NCBI GenBank assembly: GCA_016802295.1
Contig: JAESIW010000180.1
Coordinates: 72,752-136,751, forward strand
Direction: 5' to 3'
Origin: Brachionus rotundiformis
Taxonomy: Eukaryota; Rotifera; Eurotatoria; Ploima; Brachionidae
Length of the DNA: 64,000 bases
Both the position numbers and the translations under genes were made by a program. Positions within the stretch are counted from its first letter, which is position 1; the number at the start of each line of letters is the position of its first letter. Below, one piece after another: positions 51,401-59,223 of this stretch. Below the pieces are notes generated by a model. It did no database searches and was not told the DNA's origin. It worked only from the letters and a program-made list of their open reading frames with translations.

Positions 51401-51804
51401 CAAATCATTGTTCCTCCATTTTGACTCACGGTATTTACCCAATTGCCTCCATTTTTCCTTGTGGTAACAAAATTGACAATAGCGTCAGTGGGCTGGATGC
51501 AAGCTGACCAGATACCGGAAACAGTCAAGCATTTTGGAACATAACCGCTAGAATAACTATTAGGATAATCTATTATACAATAACTGTATTCTTTTCCTTC
51601 ATAAGTAAATGGAATTTGGCAGTATTCTCCACTAGCTGTCTTTACTATATTCATTTTTAGATAAATATCTATGTCACGAAAATAAAAACTACCTGGACAT
51701 ATTTCTGCATTAGATTGAGTTAAATCAGCTTCCCAAAAGTTTAAGCAGCTTTGCACTAAAGTATTAAACAATGGCAATATAAACAAAAAAAATATTTTTT
51801 TCAT
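21562..51804 (-). CDS. PKHD1L1-like: Fibrocystin-L (PKHD1L1)-like giant surface protein, whole gene
   Basis: Minus-strand exons in transcript order: 51387-51804, 50345-50483, 49264-50277, 49056-49215, 48761-48862, 47173-47205, 46824-46938, 46472-46773, 46212-46418, 45971-46156, 43810-43891, 43510-43752, 43300-43454, 43129-43248, 42574-43071, 41262-41578, 40970-41214, 40440-40916, 35903-37628, 35693-35846, 32287-32507, 30620-32230, 26114-29232, 23574-24460, 21562-23034. All introns are GT-AG and the frame stays open for about 14.0 kb (about 4,667 aa; human PKHD1L1 about 4,243). The exons at 48761-48862 (alternative donor at 48733) and 47173-47205 are the weak points. Domain order, TIG/PA14/TIG then G8-beta-helix twice, matches fibrocystin-L. 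The family contributes to cell-surface coats such as the stereociliary coat. Start choice: ATG 51804 opens a signal peptide and follows a TATA box by about 45 nt. Confidence 0.88.
21776..21985 (-). repeat. Coding 63-bp tandem repeat (mucin-like)
   Basis: About 3.3 units of 63 bp in the last exon of the fibrocystin-like gene, recognisable by GTCTCTTGGCTAATTTGGGT on the plus strand. The unit is 21 codons, so copy-number change would keep the frame. The units encode a Thr/Ser/Gln/Asn-rich, heavily glycosylatable segment. Confidence 0.85.
24558..25125. repeat. Dispersed repeat, copy 2
   Basis: The second copy of the repeat at 19795-20285, in the same orientation, inside the intron 24461-26113 of the fibrocystin-like gene. 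It ends in the shared CTGGGCGCAGG block. The rest of the intron (25126-26113) is AT-rich without features. Confidence 0.7.
26114..29232 (-). CDS. PKHD1L1-like: Fibrocystin-like gene, exon 23: second G8 domain and beta-helix repeats
   Basis: A single 3.1-kb exon. Its first quarter holds RTIHRWDWDLIYDDLDGSLT. The second G8 domain follows (EPGWGGYGASRLTG, IEGDSVKIPDGKYVVVD, KYLQIEGILEFDNG, INGGQLIIGWEND). PbH1 repeats follow after LHGRPRTPSWTTLSQSA (RNSAFHHGFAAAVGILDSNS, IEDNVVHRTLDYALYLEGHS, SVVIEDNFISGVERLG). The donor is CAAG|GTAAAA, phase 1. Confidence 0.95.
30024..30140. repeat. Short dispersed repeat, copy 1
   Basis: About 117 bp that match 40205-40322 in the same orientation: GACGCGAA at the left, TTTAGCTGTAAGATTAAGA in the middle, and CACCATCTATCCTCGTA near the right. 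It lies in the intron 29233-30619 of the fibrocystin-like gene. The rest of that intron shows no further feature. Confidence 0.75.
30620..32507 (-). CDS. PKHD1L1-like: Fibrocystin-like gene, exons 21-22: first G8 domain and beta-helix repeats
   Basis: Exon 32287-32507 starts the first G8 domain (WSSKYTWGGLDPPGEGEVVV, FDSDTPVLKGIIIIGG) and exon 30620-32230 completes it (NGLLQVGTEEKPF). Parallel beta-helix (PbH1) repeats follow, with the NAVNVHGSHYVKVSRNFIYD and FLEDSVEIGN blocks that are also seen in CEMIP/TMEM2 relatives. The intron between is 56 nt. The donor TGTGT|GTAAGT is phase 2. Confidence 0.95.
33434..34775. mobile_element. TIR DNA element in intron
   Basis: About 1.34 kb bounded by similar inverted ends of about 38 bp (33434-33472 and 34738-34775), each starting TCCCA and containing AAATCTT...AAGATCTTA. 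Several internal AAGATCTTAT-like motifs lie near both ends. It sits in the 3.2-kb intron 32508-35692. A small broken frame is inside (34074-34277). No transposase can be recognised; it is probably a non-autonomous element. A target-site duplication could not be fixed. Confidence 0.6.
34074..34277 (+). pseudogene. Small broken frame inside the TIR element
   Basis: From ATG 34074 one frame runs for 67 codons and is broken once by a TGA at 34134-34136. The part after the stop, SVCEKTDDILIIYADDIISK followed by EESDNVFYLIEYLNEDEHD, has acidic, protein-like composition unlike the surrounding AT-rich DNA. A further protein-like stretch lies upstream at about 33800-33940 in another frame. The product is not recognised. 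Confidence 0.4.
35693..37628 (-). CDS. PKHD1L1-like: Fibrocystin-like gene, exons 19-20: tandem TIG repeats
   Basis: Exon 35903-37628 (1,726 nt) encodes about five TIG/IPT domains in tandem. Repeated hallmarks are PxxGSxNGGxLVxIxGxGF and CxIxSxxxxxIxC, for example VTPSVGSSNGGALVTIVGDG, LPDSGSTNGGTLVKISGNGF and FPKRGGTGGGTVLTITGENF. The last repeat is split by a 56-nt intron and completed by exon 35693-35846 (TECQIISINDTTIICRTG). The next exon is 3.2 kb away. Confidence 0.92.
38109..38358 (+). pseudogene. CR1/Rex-like RT C-terminal fragment
   Basis: The 83-aa frame has ATKIPLSLRSMSYEKKLARV and GLTRSSQRRVRRDLVKMFKL, closely similar to the CR1-like fragment at 6777-7378. It is directly joined on the right to a gypsy integrase fragment, so two elements are nested or recombined here. 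It lies in the intron 37629-40439 of the fibrocystin-like gene, antisense to it. Confidence 0.8.
38419..39087 (+). pseudogene. Ty3/gypsy integrase C-terminal part
   Basis: The 222-aa frame contains WQKELNFFLGSYRATPHCST and GVPPAELIF, the C-terminal hallmark of Ty3/gypsy integrases, followed by a basic-acidic tail with LNIGELVLYQKPRGK and a WRVEEVNG chromatin-type strand. The catalytic D,D35E core and all upstream pol and gag parts are missing. It stops 31 bp before the LTR at 39118. Confidence 0.88.
39118..39373 (+). repeat. 3' LTR of the gypsy element
   Basis: Follows the integrase frame after a purine-rich GGGGAAGA stretch that can serve as the polypurine tract. The 256-bp segment begins TGTAGTATC and ends GATATTACA, inverted ends matching at 8 of 9 positions, as expected for an LTR. 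An AATAAA lies inside near 39325. The 5' LTR is absent from the window. Confidence 0.7.
40205..40322. repeat. Short dispersed repeat, copy 2
   Basis: The partner of 30024-30140 in the same orientation, in a different intron of the same gene. The remaining intron sequence 39374-40204 is AT-rich with no identified feature. Confidence 0.75.
40440..41578 (-). CDS. PKHD1L1-like: Fibrocystin-like gene, exons 16-18: TIG repeats, cupredoxin-like and type II-like modules
   Basis: Exons 41262-41578 and 40970-41214 carry TIG domains (FEPKFSSKSGGSLINIYGDG). Exon 40440-40916 holds a module LEINIGDVVRWSWKS...GSFAFQFNVPGTYYYWSG that resembles a cupredoxin (plastocyanin-like) fold; a Cys-His copper-site pattern is not obvious, so metal binding is doubtful. 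It is followed by CHFPFTYKNVSYSECT...WCPV, a fibronectin type II-like motif. The donor is TTTAG|GTGAGT, phase 1. The following 2.8-kb intron holds retroelement pieces. Confidence 0.85.
42241..42363. ncRNA. Array of four consecutive stem-loops (unknown element)
   Basis: Four adjacent hairpins lie in 123 bp of the intron 41579-42573. Stem 1 pairs 42241-42246 with 42261-42266 (CGTCTA). Stem 2 pairs 42271-42276 with 42285-42290 (GGAGCA). Stem 3 pairs 42293-42302 with 42313-42322 (ACTAACTTAA, 10 bp). Stem 4 pairs 42334-42345 with 42350-42363 (12 bp with a 2-nt bulge, loop AAGA). The block is more GC-rich than its surroundings. It could be a structured RNA, a SINE head or a transposon end. No tRNA, snRNA or hammerhead core was recognised, so the type is only a placeholder. 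Confidence 0.45.
42574..43891 (-). CDS. PKHD1L1-like: Fibrocystin-like gene, exons 11-15: TIG repeats
   Basis: Exons 43810-43891, 43510-43752, 43300-43454, 43129-43248 and 42574-43071, with introns of 55-57 nt. The exon 42574-43071 has two TIG domains: ESITELNSSLIRLNGNGFDA...CNVLSADENQLECVP, and DSVSPTTGGTGGGVVLKIVG...CPILNSDHKTITCMVP. It ends with a consensus donor AAT|GTAAGT. The earlier exons hold linker sequence with the VDTVSLRK and SPQISTRQIQ pieces. Confidence 0.87.
44886..45775 (+). pseudogene. Non-LTR retrotransposon RT C-terminal fragment
   Basis: Broken frames contain CLSYADDLKILG (the YADD box with flanks), STQLQNDLFELSYWTAKCST, LDGSVTLKETVEEKDLCDVV and the C-terminal part RYNFLINRVVSKWNALPENI, in order. 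Stops and internal deletions separate them. The end has GCCGGAAGGCATTAGTATAT followed by a short (ACT)n-like repeat near 45755-45775, typical of the 3' end of CR1/Jockey-like elements. It lies in the intron 43892-45970 of the fibrocystin-like gene. Confidence 0.82.
45971..48862 (-). CDS. PKHD1L1-like: Fibrocystin-like gene, middle exons between PA14 and second TIG block
   Basis: Exons 48761-48862, 47173-47205 (33 nt, tentative), 46824-46938, 46472-46773, 46212-46418 and 45971-46156. The stronger exons read IIDLTNVTSNGGVSEV, ALDLQNALNDLASLGPNM, RCPGSIVEKTSDVHG with FCGLCSSKSSVLF, and KWHYACFDIVTNFADNIG. These match the extracellular region after PA14 in PKHD1L1 in character and order, but no single named domain can be assigned. 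The 1.5-kb gap 47206-48760 is AT-rich and contains a dispersed repeat at 48175-48580. Confidence 0.7.
48175..48580 (+). repeat. Dispersed repeat, copy A
   Basis: About 400 bp that match the reverse complement of about 53400-53720, from TACCATCATAAGCTTCATTC at the left to CTAATTTATCATTATGATTT and the following TTTTATCTATTTTCA. It lies in an intron of the fibrocystin-like gene. No coding potential is seen. Confidence 0.65.
49056..50483 (-). CDS. PKHD1L1-like: Fibrocystin-like gene, exons 2-4: TIG repeats and PA14 domain
   Basis: Exon 2 (50345-50483) completes the first TIG domain. Exon 3 (49264-50277) holds two more TIG domains (LTSVEPISATPGSMVTLKG; NGGLLLTITGNHF) and then a PA14-like part (FKGFFAPLKSGKYDFPIDT, GYAKVYLSSS) that runs on into exon 4 (49056-49215; YYIESIGSSNSDDFELGI). 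TIG followed by PA14 is the order known in PKHD1L1. Introns are 67 and 48 nt inside this block. Confidence 0.87.
51015..51034. repeat. (TA)10 microsatellite
   Basis: An uninterrupted TA run in the first intron (50484-51386) of the fibrocystin-like gene; the rest of this intron has no recognisable feature. Confidence 0.85.
51387..51804 (-). CDS. PKHD1L1-like: Fibrocystin-like gene, exon 1: signal peptide and type II-like Cys module
   Basis: The exon opens with MKKIFFLFILPLFNTLVQSC, a clear signal peptide. A cysteine module CQIPFTYEGKEYSYC...VPKC...WSAC resembles a fibronectin type II fold. The end, GGTMIWIYGQ, is the first strand of a TIG/IPT domain that is completed by exon 2. The donor is CAAA|GTAAGA, phase 1. 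Confidence 0.85.
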
Positions 51805-51847
51805 TTTGATTTTAGATAAATAAATAAAATAAATGCTGTTCATGAGT

Positions 51848-51858
51848 TTATATATAAA
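51848..51858 (-). promoter_or_regulatory. TATA box of the fibrocystin-like gene
   Basis: The minus strand reads TATATATAAA about 45-50 nt upstream of ATG 51804. This spacing predicts a short leader and excludes the upstream in-frame ATG at 51879, which supports the chosen start. Confidence 0.45.
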
Positions 51859-53399
51859 TTTTTGTTTTTCATTTATCAAATTCCTTAGTTAATTATTTTT
51901 AATAGGATCTTTAAAGTCAATTATTTTTCTGATTTTTTATTAATATAAGCAAATTGTAACTATCTGTTTGATTGCATACCTGAGAATATTAACCAAGTTA
52001 CCTTATAATGTTTTTTTTCCAAAATGATTGTTTAAAAAAGATGCGAAATTGGAGATTTAAGAGAATAATTAAATTGGCATATTTTTTTAAATTTAAAAGA
52101 ATTTTCGTTTATCAATTAGAAATCTCGCTATTTTTCAACTTAACTTTATAATTATTTATCCAGAAATTAGAACTCAAACTGATAATTTTTTTTTGGCAAT
52201 TATTTTCGATGCAAAAACATGCTTCTCTTAGAATTGTTTTAATTAATTAAAAAAAATAAAATTTTTAAATAATCATAAATCATATTTAGAAATGAATAGC
52301 ATAATTAGACATTTAAATATTTTTGTTTATAAATGTAAGTCTCTTGGTCGCGCATCGATTATTTTAATAAAATATGAATATTAATTATTAAAGACTATTT
52401 AAAAAGACATTAGATGCAATTTGGATGTAATAAATTGTAATTAAGTTTGATTTGTTGTCTTCATTAAAATTAACTTAAAATGGGACACTTAAGCAAAGTA
52501 TGTCTGAACTAAAGGTAATAAAATCTTAGGAATGTTGAACAATTGTCTGAGTACTTTAAAGATGATTTTAGCATTCCTTTGGAAAGCTTCTATTTGGTGC
52601 ATATACATTCTATTCGAACAATATGCCCAAACATTGTGCTAATTGAGAACTAATCTTAACATTAGTCCAGTTTGACCAACTCAAAGTCACTTTTTTATGA
52701 GCAAATGAACCTTATTTTGACTATTGCTCGACTCTCTTGTGCTATTTCTCAAAAGAGGCAATAATTAAATTGGCTAAGAGTTATTATTTGACAATATTTA
52801 AATTGTTTAAGTTCAAATTTGATGTAAATAACTTTAAAGATATTAATAACTTCTTAGAAAAGTATGGCCTAATGTGGCTATGGAAAAGTGAGAATCTGAT
52901 TGAACCAACATCTAAATAAGTAAATGGTGAAAAAACTTTTGGATTTTTTTATTCACGACTTATAAATTGCTTTGTGATCAAGAGATCAATGTTGAAATTT
53001 ACAACATTTAACCATTCAATTTTTAAATAACATAAATCTAATTTTCTCAGATTTTGTAAAAAAATTCAAAAAATTTAATTTAAATATATCAACGTTTTAT
53101 TTTTTAAATAATTATATAAACAATTTTTAATTTGTGAAACTTTTTTATTTAAATAAATGGAGTGTTAATTGGTCTTTATGACATGGGCACTAGCCTGTTG
53201 ATTAACCTTGAAATTGAATTAGTATCAAATTGTTAATTTAATTTTTTTTTAAATTAAGTTTGTTAGTCTTTTTTAAAATTTGCATTGCTGTCTAAAAATT
53301 GCTTTTCCTTCGAAAGGTAAAAAATCGAAGGTTAAATAGAATTAAGTCAATAATTATATATTTAAATAGTTTGAAAATAGGTTTTAAAAATATCAAGTG

Positions 53400-53720
53400 T
53401 CTGATAAAAATGATTTGTTTCAAAGTGAAAATAGATAAAATATTTATCAATATAAAATCATAATGATAAATTAGTAGCTAGCAAAGATTTTAAAAATTTT
53501 AATTAATTAACAATTTATTTAAGTTTAGGTAAAATATCTTATATAAAAACCTTAATAATAAATAATCTAATTTTTAAAATTCAAAATAAATATTTTTCTT
53601 TATAAACTTTATAAATTTTAAAATTAAAATAAATAAAAAGATTAATAATTAAAAAAAATTATGACTCTTTTATTATCACATTGAATGAAGCTTATGATGG
53701 TAAAAAGTCATGTTTAGAGC
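53400..53720 (-). repeat. Dispersed repeat, copy B (inverted relative to copy A)
   Basis: The inverted partner of 48175-48580; the shared landmark is GAATGAAGCTTATGATGGTA at about 53682-53702. A further partial match to the same landmark (ATGATGGTAAATTACCAT) is near 53975. Confidence 0.65.
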
Positions 53721-55619
53721 TATCACCAAAAGTGTTTTAGTTTATGTATTTTTTTAATCTTAAATTATAATGGTAAATTAACATGTTTTGAAGTTTTGAT
53801 TTATCAAGATTTTTGATTTAATTGATAATTCATTTTTAAAATCTTTTTAAGTAAAAAATTTTATCTAATTATTCTATTAAGCCTTCGGATGAAACTTAAT
53901 ATGAAATTGTTCTTAGTTATTCTTTTTGATAAAGAGATTTGTACAAAATATTAAATTTAAAATTCAAAATTAATGATGGTAAATTACCATATTTAGAAGC
54001 CAGACATTCAAAACCGGTTTTCAGTCTTGTATTCAGTCAGAAAAAATTAACAATAAACATCCAATTTTTGTAAATTTCTTTGGAATATTTTTTTAAAGGA
54101 AAAAAACCAATTATTATGATAAAATTCATAATTAGAGTTTATAGAGAAAAATACGCGTAGGAAAATTCAGGTAATTTGAGCGTTAATTACATTTTAATTA
54201 TCATGATATAAAATTATTTTTAAAAATTTTTTAAAACACTTTTTTAATTATTTAATTTAATGCATAAACATATTTTTATTTTAGATATTTTGGCTCGGTT
54301 TTGGAGAGAAAAAAAATTAATTTATTAATTGACTGTTTTCTTAAAAAAAATATTTTTTTGCAGTGCAATACTCACAAAGTTTTTACGTAATTTATACCAG
54401 ACTTGCTAGAGAACCAAGCTTTGTACAAATAAAGATATTGTTTTAATTAAATATTTTTAAATGCAAGAAAATTGAACTTTTTAGGGACCTTGGAACTATA
54501 ACTGAAACTTCTGAGAATTTAAGCATACTATTCTTCTATGTAGCTTTTTTTTGAAGAAAGATTTTATCTGTTTACACTGCCACAAAACATTCATGGTCTC
54601 GCCCTTACTTGTTATAATAAAGTGAATTGCCCGCTACAGTCGAAGCTCTTTTGTCCGGAAAGATGGCCAATATTTCGAAAATTTTTCTCATATATTCGTC
54701 TAAATCTTATAACAATTTTTACAATAATTAGATAAATTTAAAAAAGATTTATTAAAATTTAAAATATTGAAAAATTTTGAAATTTGTTTATAAAAAAATT
54801 TTAATATTTATATAAAAATTCAAGTAAAATTATGTTTATGGTAGCAAAATGTTTTCTTTTGATAAAAGTACAAAAAAATTACCAAATATATTTCAATATA
54901 AAATTTTATTATGCTTGAAAAGAAAATAAAAGAAACTAAGCTTAGTAGCAAAAAAAAATAAAAATTTAATATGTAATAAATATAAAATTTAGTTGTTAGT
55001 TTGTTGAACGAAAGGATTACGGGATATTTTTATGTTTTCGCTCACTGCTTGGTGACTTTTGCGATGAATTTCAGTAACTTATATAATTGGACTAAAAGTA
55101 AAGTATAGCTTTTAGCGCCAGTTTTTCAACCGAATAAGAGTTGATCTTGATCAGCGAAGTTCGTTCCATTCGCGTCTGTTTTGGTTGAGTGTCGTGGTCG
55201 GCTTGTAAAAGAGCTCCGACTGTAATAGCAATAAAACACAAAAAATTCCCTTGAGTAAATCAGATCGCTTAAGATTGGTTTCTAAAACAATTTTTTTCAA
55301 AATAAAATAATCAATTTCTTTTTTTTTTATTTTACACTTATTTTTATCAATTTTATTCTGCTTAAAAATAAAATAAAAGTCCCAACATTTTGTTCAGAAT
55401 TTCCTCTGGTTTCAGAATCTGTAAAAAAAGTAAAGGTTGGGGGTTAAACCTCGGACTAGATCATAAAAAAAGGGAAAAATCTATGTTTTTACCATCTTCG
55501 GTCAAAATTCATGGTAAATTGTTATAAAAAAATACAAAATAGATATACAATTTTGGAGAAGAGATTATGAGCTTTCAGATTTGATGCATATTTAATGAGT
55601 TATAACTATTTATACCTGA

Positions 55620-55997
55620 GATATTTGGTTTTGTGAAATTCAGTACAAAATGGCAAAAAGAACAGAAAAAAGTGTAAAAAAATTGAATAACTTTTTTTCT
55701 AAAGGTTTAAACCTAATTCTGTAAATGCAGAATGGTGCAACATTAAAAGCTGCATCAAATATCTATGTCTGCTAATTTTGCAGAGTTCAGCAGAAATTAA
55801 ATTTCAATATAATCGAGTGTAGTGCATTTTGCAGAGATTTTGCACATCATTTGCAGACTTTTACAGTTGATGCAACTTTGAATGTTGCACCATTCTGCAT
55901 TCACAGAATTAATTTTAAACTTATAGAAAAAAAGTTATTTCATATTTTTACACTTTGTTCTGTTCTTTTGTACTTAACTTCACAAAACCAGATATTT
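55620..55997. repeat. Palindromic (foldback) element with about 130-bp arms
   Basis: The left arm at about 55620-55757 and the right arm at about 55867-55997 are inverted, diverged copies. Shared landmarks include ATATTTGGTTTTGTGAA against TTCACAAAACCAGATAT, and GCAGAATGGTGCAACATT against AATGTTGCACCATTCTGC. A 110-bp centre is rich in TGCAGA motifs. No coding sequence is present, as in a MITE or foldback transposon. Confidence 0.8.
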
Positions 55998-56604
55998 TGA
56001 CTTGAGGACAAGCAACTTTTGTTTTTTTTCAAATCTTTGAGGGTGATAAAAAATTGGATTTTCTAGACTTTCAACTATGCAGATTAATATTTTAAAGTCG
56101 GTTTATGCAAATTCAGATAGTGCGGTAGTTATGCTACGCTCGAACCTTATTTGTGCCACAACAATGTTTGAAAAATTGAAAAGATTGATTAAATTTCCAA
56201 CCCGTACAATTGCTTTTTTGTTATTCAGTATTATTATCCTGTTGTTTTGATATTTTCATACTTCCATTTAAAATCAAGTTCATTTTGGTTACCTTGGCGT
56301 GAACATTTTTGCTGTTTATCAAGTGATTGATATTAAATCTTGGATTAAAATGCTTAATTTACATATTAATAAAAAAGTTTCGTTTTAATTAACATTTAAG
56401 AGATTTGGGAATTTTAATTTAAAATTTTTTTTATTTCGCTTAATGCTGGATTTATTTAAATTTTATTTTCTAGATTTTAAATGTCATTTAAAATTCCTGG
56501 TAAATAAATAAAAAAAAAAGACTAAATAAATTTATTTAGACAATACAAATTAGAAAATCTAAAAACAGACTAAATTAATCGGTTCTGAACAATTACATTT
56601 GAGA

Positions 56605-58047
56605 TTAGCACAACAACTCTTTACCATAGTCTAATTCTTGGCACATTTTATTTACTTTTGGCGCACATGAAATCGCCTATAAAAAAAAATTATTTAATTA
56701 GACAAAATTTATATTTTTTTGGAACATAGATAAAAAATTTTTTGATCATTTAGAGAAAATTACCAAATTTTTGTTTAAAATTTTTATTAACTTTTCAAAA
56801 GCTTACCTTACGAAAATTTTCCAGAAACTCATCGGTGCGATTATTTAGGGAAAATTCGTACAACAAGGCTCTTGAATAGTACTCACTAAGTTCTTTTAAA
56901 ACTTGGGGATTCTCCAGTCTATCGTTCGAAGCTAATTAATGATAAAATTAAAAATAAAACAAAAAATCTCTTTTTCCAATCTCTTACTAAACATGAGCAA
57001 AAAAATTGGAATCAGCAAGGAATACTCTTGGTCTGTCAAGTTCAAGCTTTTCAAGTTGGAATAAAATTCAAAAGCACAATCGCGAACACTTTCACTGGTA
57101 AGCAATGCAAACACTTCTCTATTCATTGGCGTATTCTCATCTAACATGAAGAAATAATCATCATTAATGTACAGTTTGATTGCTCGGACCCCGAAGATCA
57201 TAAAAAAGCTGTCGCTTAAAATCCTTGGCAAATCCTTTTTGCTTATTCGCTGAAATCCTGGCAGTTGGTTGATTATTTGGAACATTGAGCTGGCATGCTT
57301 GAGCAGAGCGTTTATATTTTTTCTTTTGAGAGTTTGAATTGTGCTTTGTGTCCTCTCTAGTTGTCTGTGATGGTTGTTTGATTCCATAACCTTTAGAGCC
57401 AGTTTCTCATGTTCTTCAAATTCTTTGGTCTGTTCTTTGAATATTTGGTATGATTTGTCTCTTAGTAAAGCAAGAACAATTAGCTGGCTTTCAAATGAGC
57501 AATTAAGATATTTTTCCATCAAGTTGATCTTTGGCAAAATTTGTTGGTCAAATTGATGAAGCTTGGCGTAATGTTTAAGGGAAAGGCAAAATTTGTTTTT
57601 CTTAGAAGGCTCAGCTAAACTCTTTGGTCTGATTTCTTTCATGTAGTTTGGAATTCGTCCGACCCGCACTTCGGACAAGGACATGCCCGAGTCCAGGCAC
57701 GCCATCCATCGGCAAAACTTGCACTTTTTCCTCTGCTTTGGATAAATAACACAGTTTTTGTTGCTCTTGCAAGCATAGTTCTTGTGTCTGGTCAAACTTC
57801 GCTTGAAAAAACCCTTGAAATAGATAACAATTAAGACAAAAAAAGCTCTATGACCACGGGCTACTTTGCAGCCCTCGCATGAAGACACCCCATAGTGTAT
57901 TCCCGTAGCTTCACTCTTGCAAACACGGCACTTGCCAAAGTTGTACTTTACTTCAAATTTGTCATTCTGGGTCCTTTTTTTGTTCAAGTTATACTCGAAC
58001 GAAAGAGCCTCAAGCATTTCTTGATCGCTCAGGTTCCTCTCGACCAT
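56605..58047 (-). CDS. Nuclear hormone receptor, NR1-like, paralogue
   Basis: Four exons on the minus strand, 57865-58047, 56988-57813, 56807-56931 and 56605-56676, give 401 aa. The introns are 51, 56 and 130 nt. Zinc finger 1 uses Cys40, 43, 57 and 60 (P-box CEGCK); finger 2 (YACKSNKNC...CKFCRWMAC) follows intron 1. VRVGRIPNYMK is the GRIP-type box. The LBD has IINQLPGFQRISKKDL and LTDQEYSLLIPIF, and the C-terminus ISCAPKVNKMCQEL. The start at 58047 aligns with the paralogue; an in-frame ATG at 58074 is possible. The 51-nt intron 57814-57864 has no stop and is a multiple of three, so a retained intron would add 17 residues right after the P-box. All intron positions equal those of the receptor at 11801-13120. 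Confidence 0.92.
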
Positions 58048-58890
58048 TTTTATTAGCTCTAAAATTTTACGCAAAATATATAAAATTTTAAAACATTCTA
58101 ATTTAAAATTTATGCAACTATTTTCTATATTTTCTTTATAAATGAGAAATGTATCATATTTTATTGCTTAGTCAAATTATATTTCGTTTAAAATTCTAAA
58201 AATAATAATAAATTTATCATTTTTAAAGGGAAAATTTTTCAAAATATACTGATCTACATTTTCTTATTTTAACTTATAGGTAAAAAAGTAAATTTTTAGC
58301 ATAATATCTTAATTAGGTTAAAAAAATTGATTTTTGGTTTAAAATTTTTTTAAGCCCGCTGTGGAATCTATCTTAACAACAGATATTTAAGATAATAACC
58401 TTGCTTTTCAATTTAAACCAGAAAACATTTTTTTCATCTTAACATCTTATTATTATTTATGTAGTCATGTGTAGTCATTGAATGTGAAAATTTTATTAAA
58501 TTTTCTCATAAAAATTCAAAATCTGTACTTGATTTTTCTAGAGGTTTTTTATTAAATTGAGAAAAAAGGTAAATTAATTTATTCAAAAATACCTATATTA
58601 AAATTAAGTAGGCTTCTTGTTTTTTTTTATTGAAAAAATTTTTTTTTCTAAATTATGAATAACATTTATTTAATACATTGATTTGGTTGTTATTAATAAA
58701 TTTCCTTTAATTTTGATTTAATATTTTCTAATTTCTTTATTTTTCTAAAATATTCCAGTTTTATTCTAAAGCTTGGTACAAGGCCGTGATTAAATATCAG
58801 AGGAATTACAGCCTAAGCCGAGCTTTGGTATTTTTAAAAGGCAAATATCACTTAAGAAAGTGACTTTTGACTCTTAGTCGGATAATTATC
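58048..58890. other. Intergenic region between receptor and peritrophin gene
   Basis: AT-rich sequence between divergent genes with no further gene seen. The right end contains the promoter of the peritrophin gene. Confidence 0.45.
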
Positions 58891-58897
58891 TATAAAA
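58891..58897 (+). promoter_or_regulatory. TATA box of the peritrophin gene
   Basis: The sequence CTATAAAAGCC has its TATAAAA at 58891-58897, 43 nt before the ATG at 58940. This implies a transcription start near 58920-58925 and a leader of about 15-20 nt. Confidence 0.6.
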
Positions 58898-58939
58898 GCC
58901 TTTCACAGTGACAAAAAAGATTATAAATTAAAATTAAAT

Positions 58940-59197
58940 ATGAATTTCAAAATTTGTTTAGCTCTGGCTCTATTTCTGGTTCTACTTGGTCAAAGTGGTG
59001 CGCAATCTATTGAAGAGAAGTGTCTGAATGGCGATGGATACTTCACTGATCCAAGATACCAATGCAAAGTCTTCTACCGGTGTGTGAACACAGGTCAGCC
59101 AAGCTTTGAGATAAAGACTTTTCACTGTCCACCTGGTTTATTTTTTGACACTAGAAAGAATTTATGTGACCGACCTGAAAATGTCCAATGCTATTAA
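58940..59197 (+). CDS. Secreted one-domain chitin-binding protein (peritrophin-A, CBM14)
   Basis: A single-exon protein of 85 aa. Residues 1-21 are a strong signal peptide. The rest is one type 2 chitin-binding domain with six cysteines at 28, 42, 48, 63, 76 and 84 and the family landmarks GYFTDPRYQCKVFYRC and CPPGLFFDTRKNLCD. It should bind chitin extracellularly, for instance in lorica, trophi, egg or gut lining. No second domain or enzyme part exists. A TATA box lies 43 nt upstream of the start codon and a poly(A) signal at 59218-59223. Confidence 0.94.
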   Translation: MNFKICLALALFLVLLGQSGAQSIEEKCLNGDGYFTDPRYQCKVFYRCVNTGQPSFEIKTFHCPPGLFFDTRKNLCDRPENVQCY

Positions 59198-59223
59198 AAT
59201 AGCTTTATTTTTTTTTAAATAAA

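Larger units (their letters stand above)
51880..56604. other. Large AT-rich intergenic region
   Basis: No gene could be supported. It contains a dispersed repeat copy (53400-53720), a palindromic element (55620-55997) and a somewhat less AT-rich 100-bp stretch at about 55110-55225 that matched nothing I recognise. Confidence 0.5.

Noticed and set aside
52737..52919. 60-aa plus-strand frame with FKFDVNNFKDINNFLEKYG
   Set aside because: Short and lysine/asparagine-rich as expected by chance in AT-rich DNA, with no splice partners or recognisable family.
58048..58074. Upstream ATG 58074 as start of the second receptor
   Set aside because: The paralogue begins at the equivalent of ATG 58047 and the extra residues have no counterpart; retained only as an alternative.
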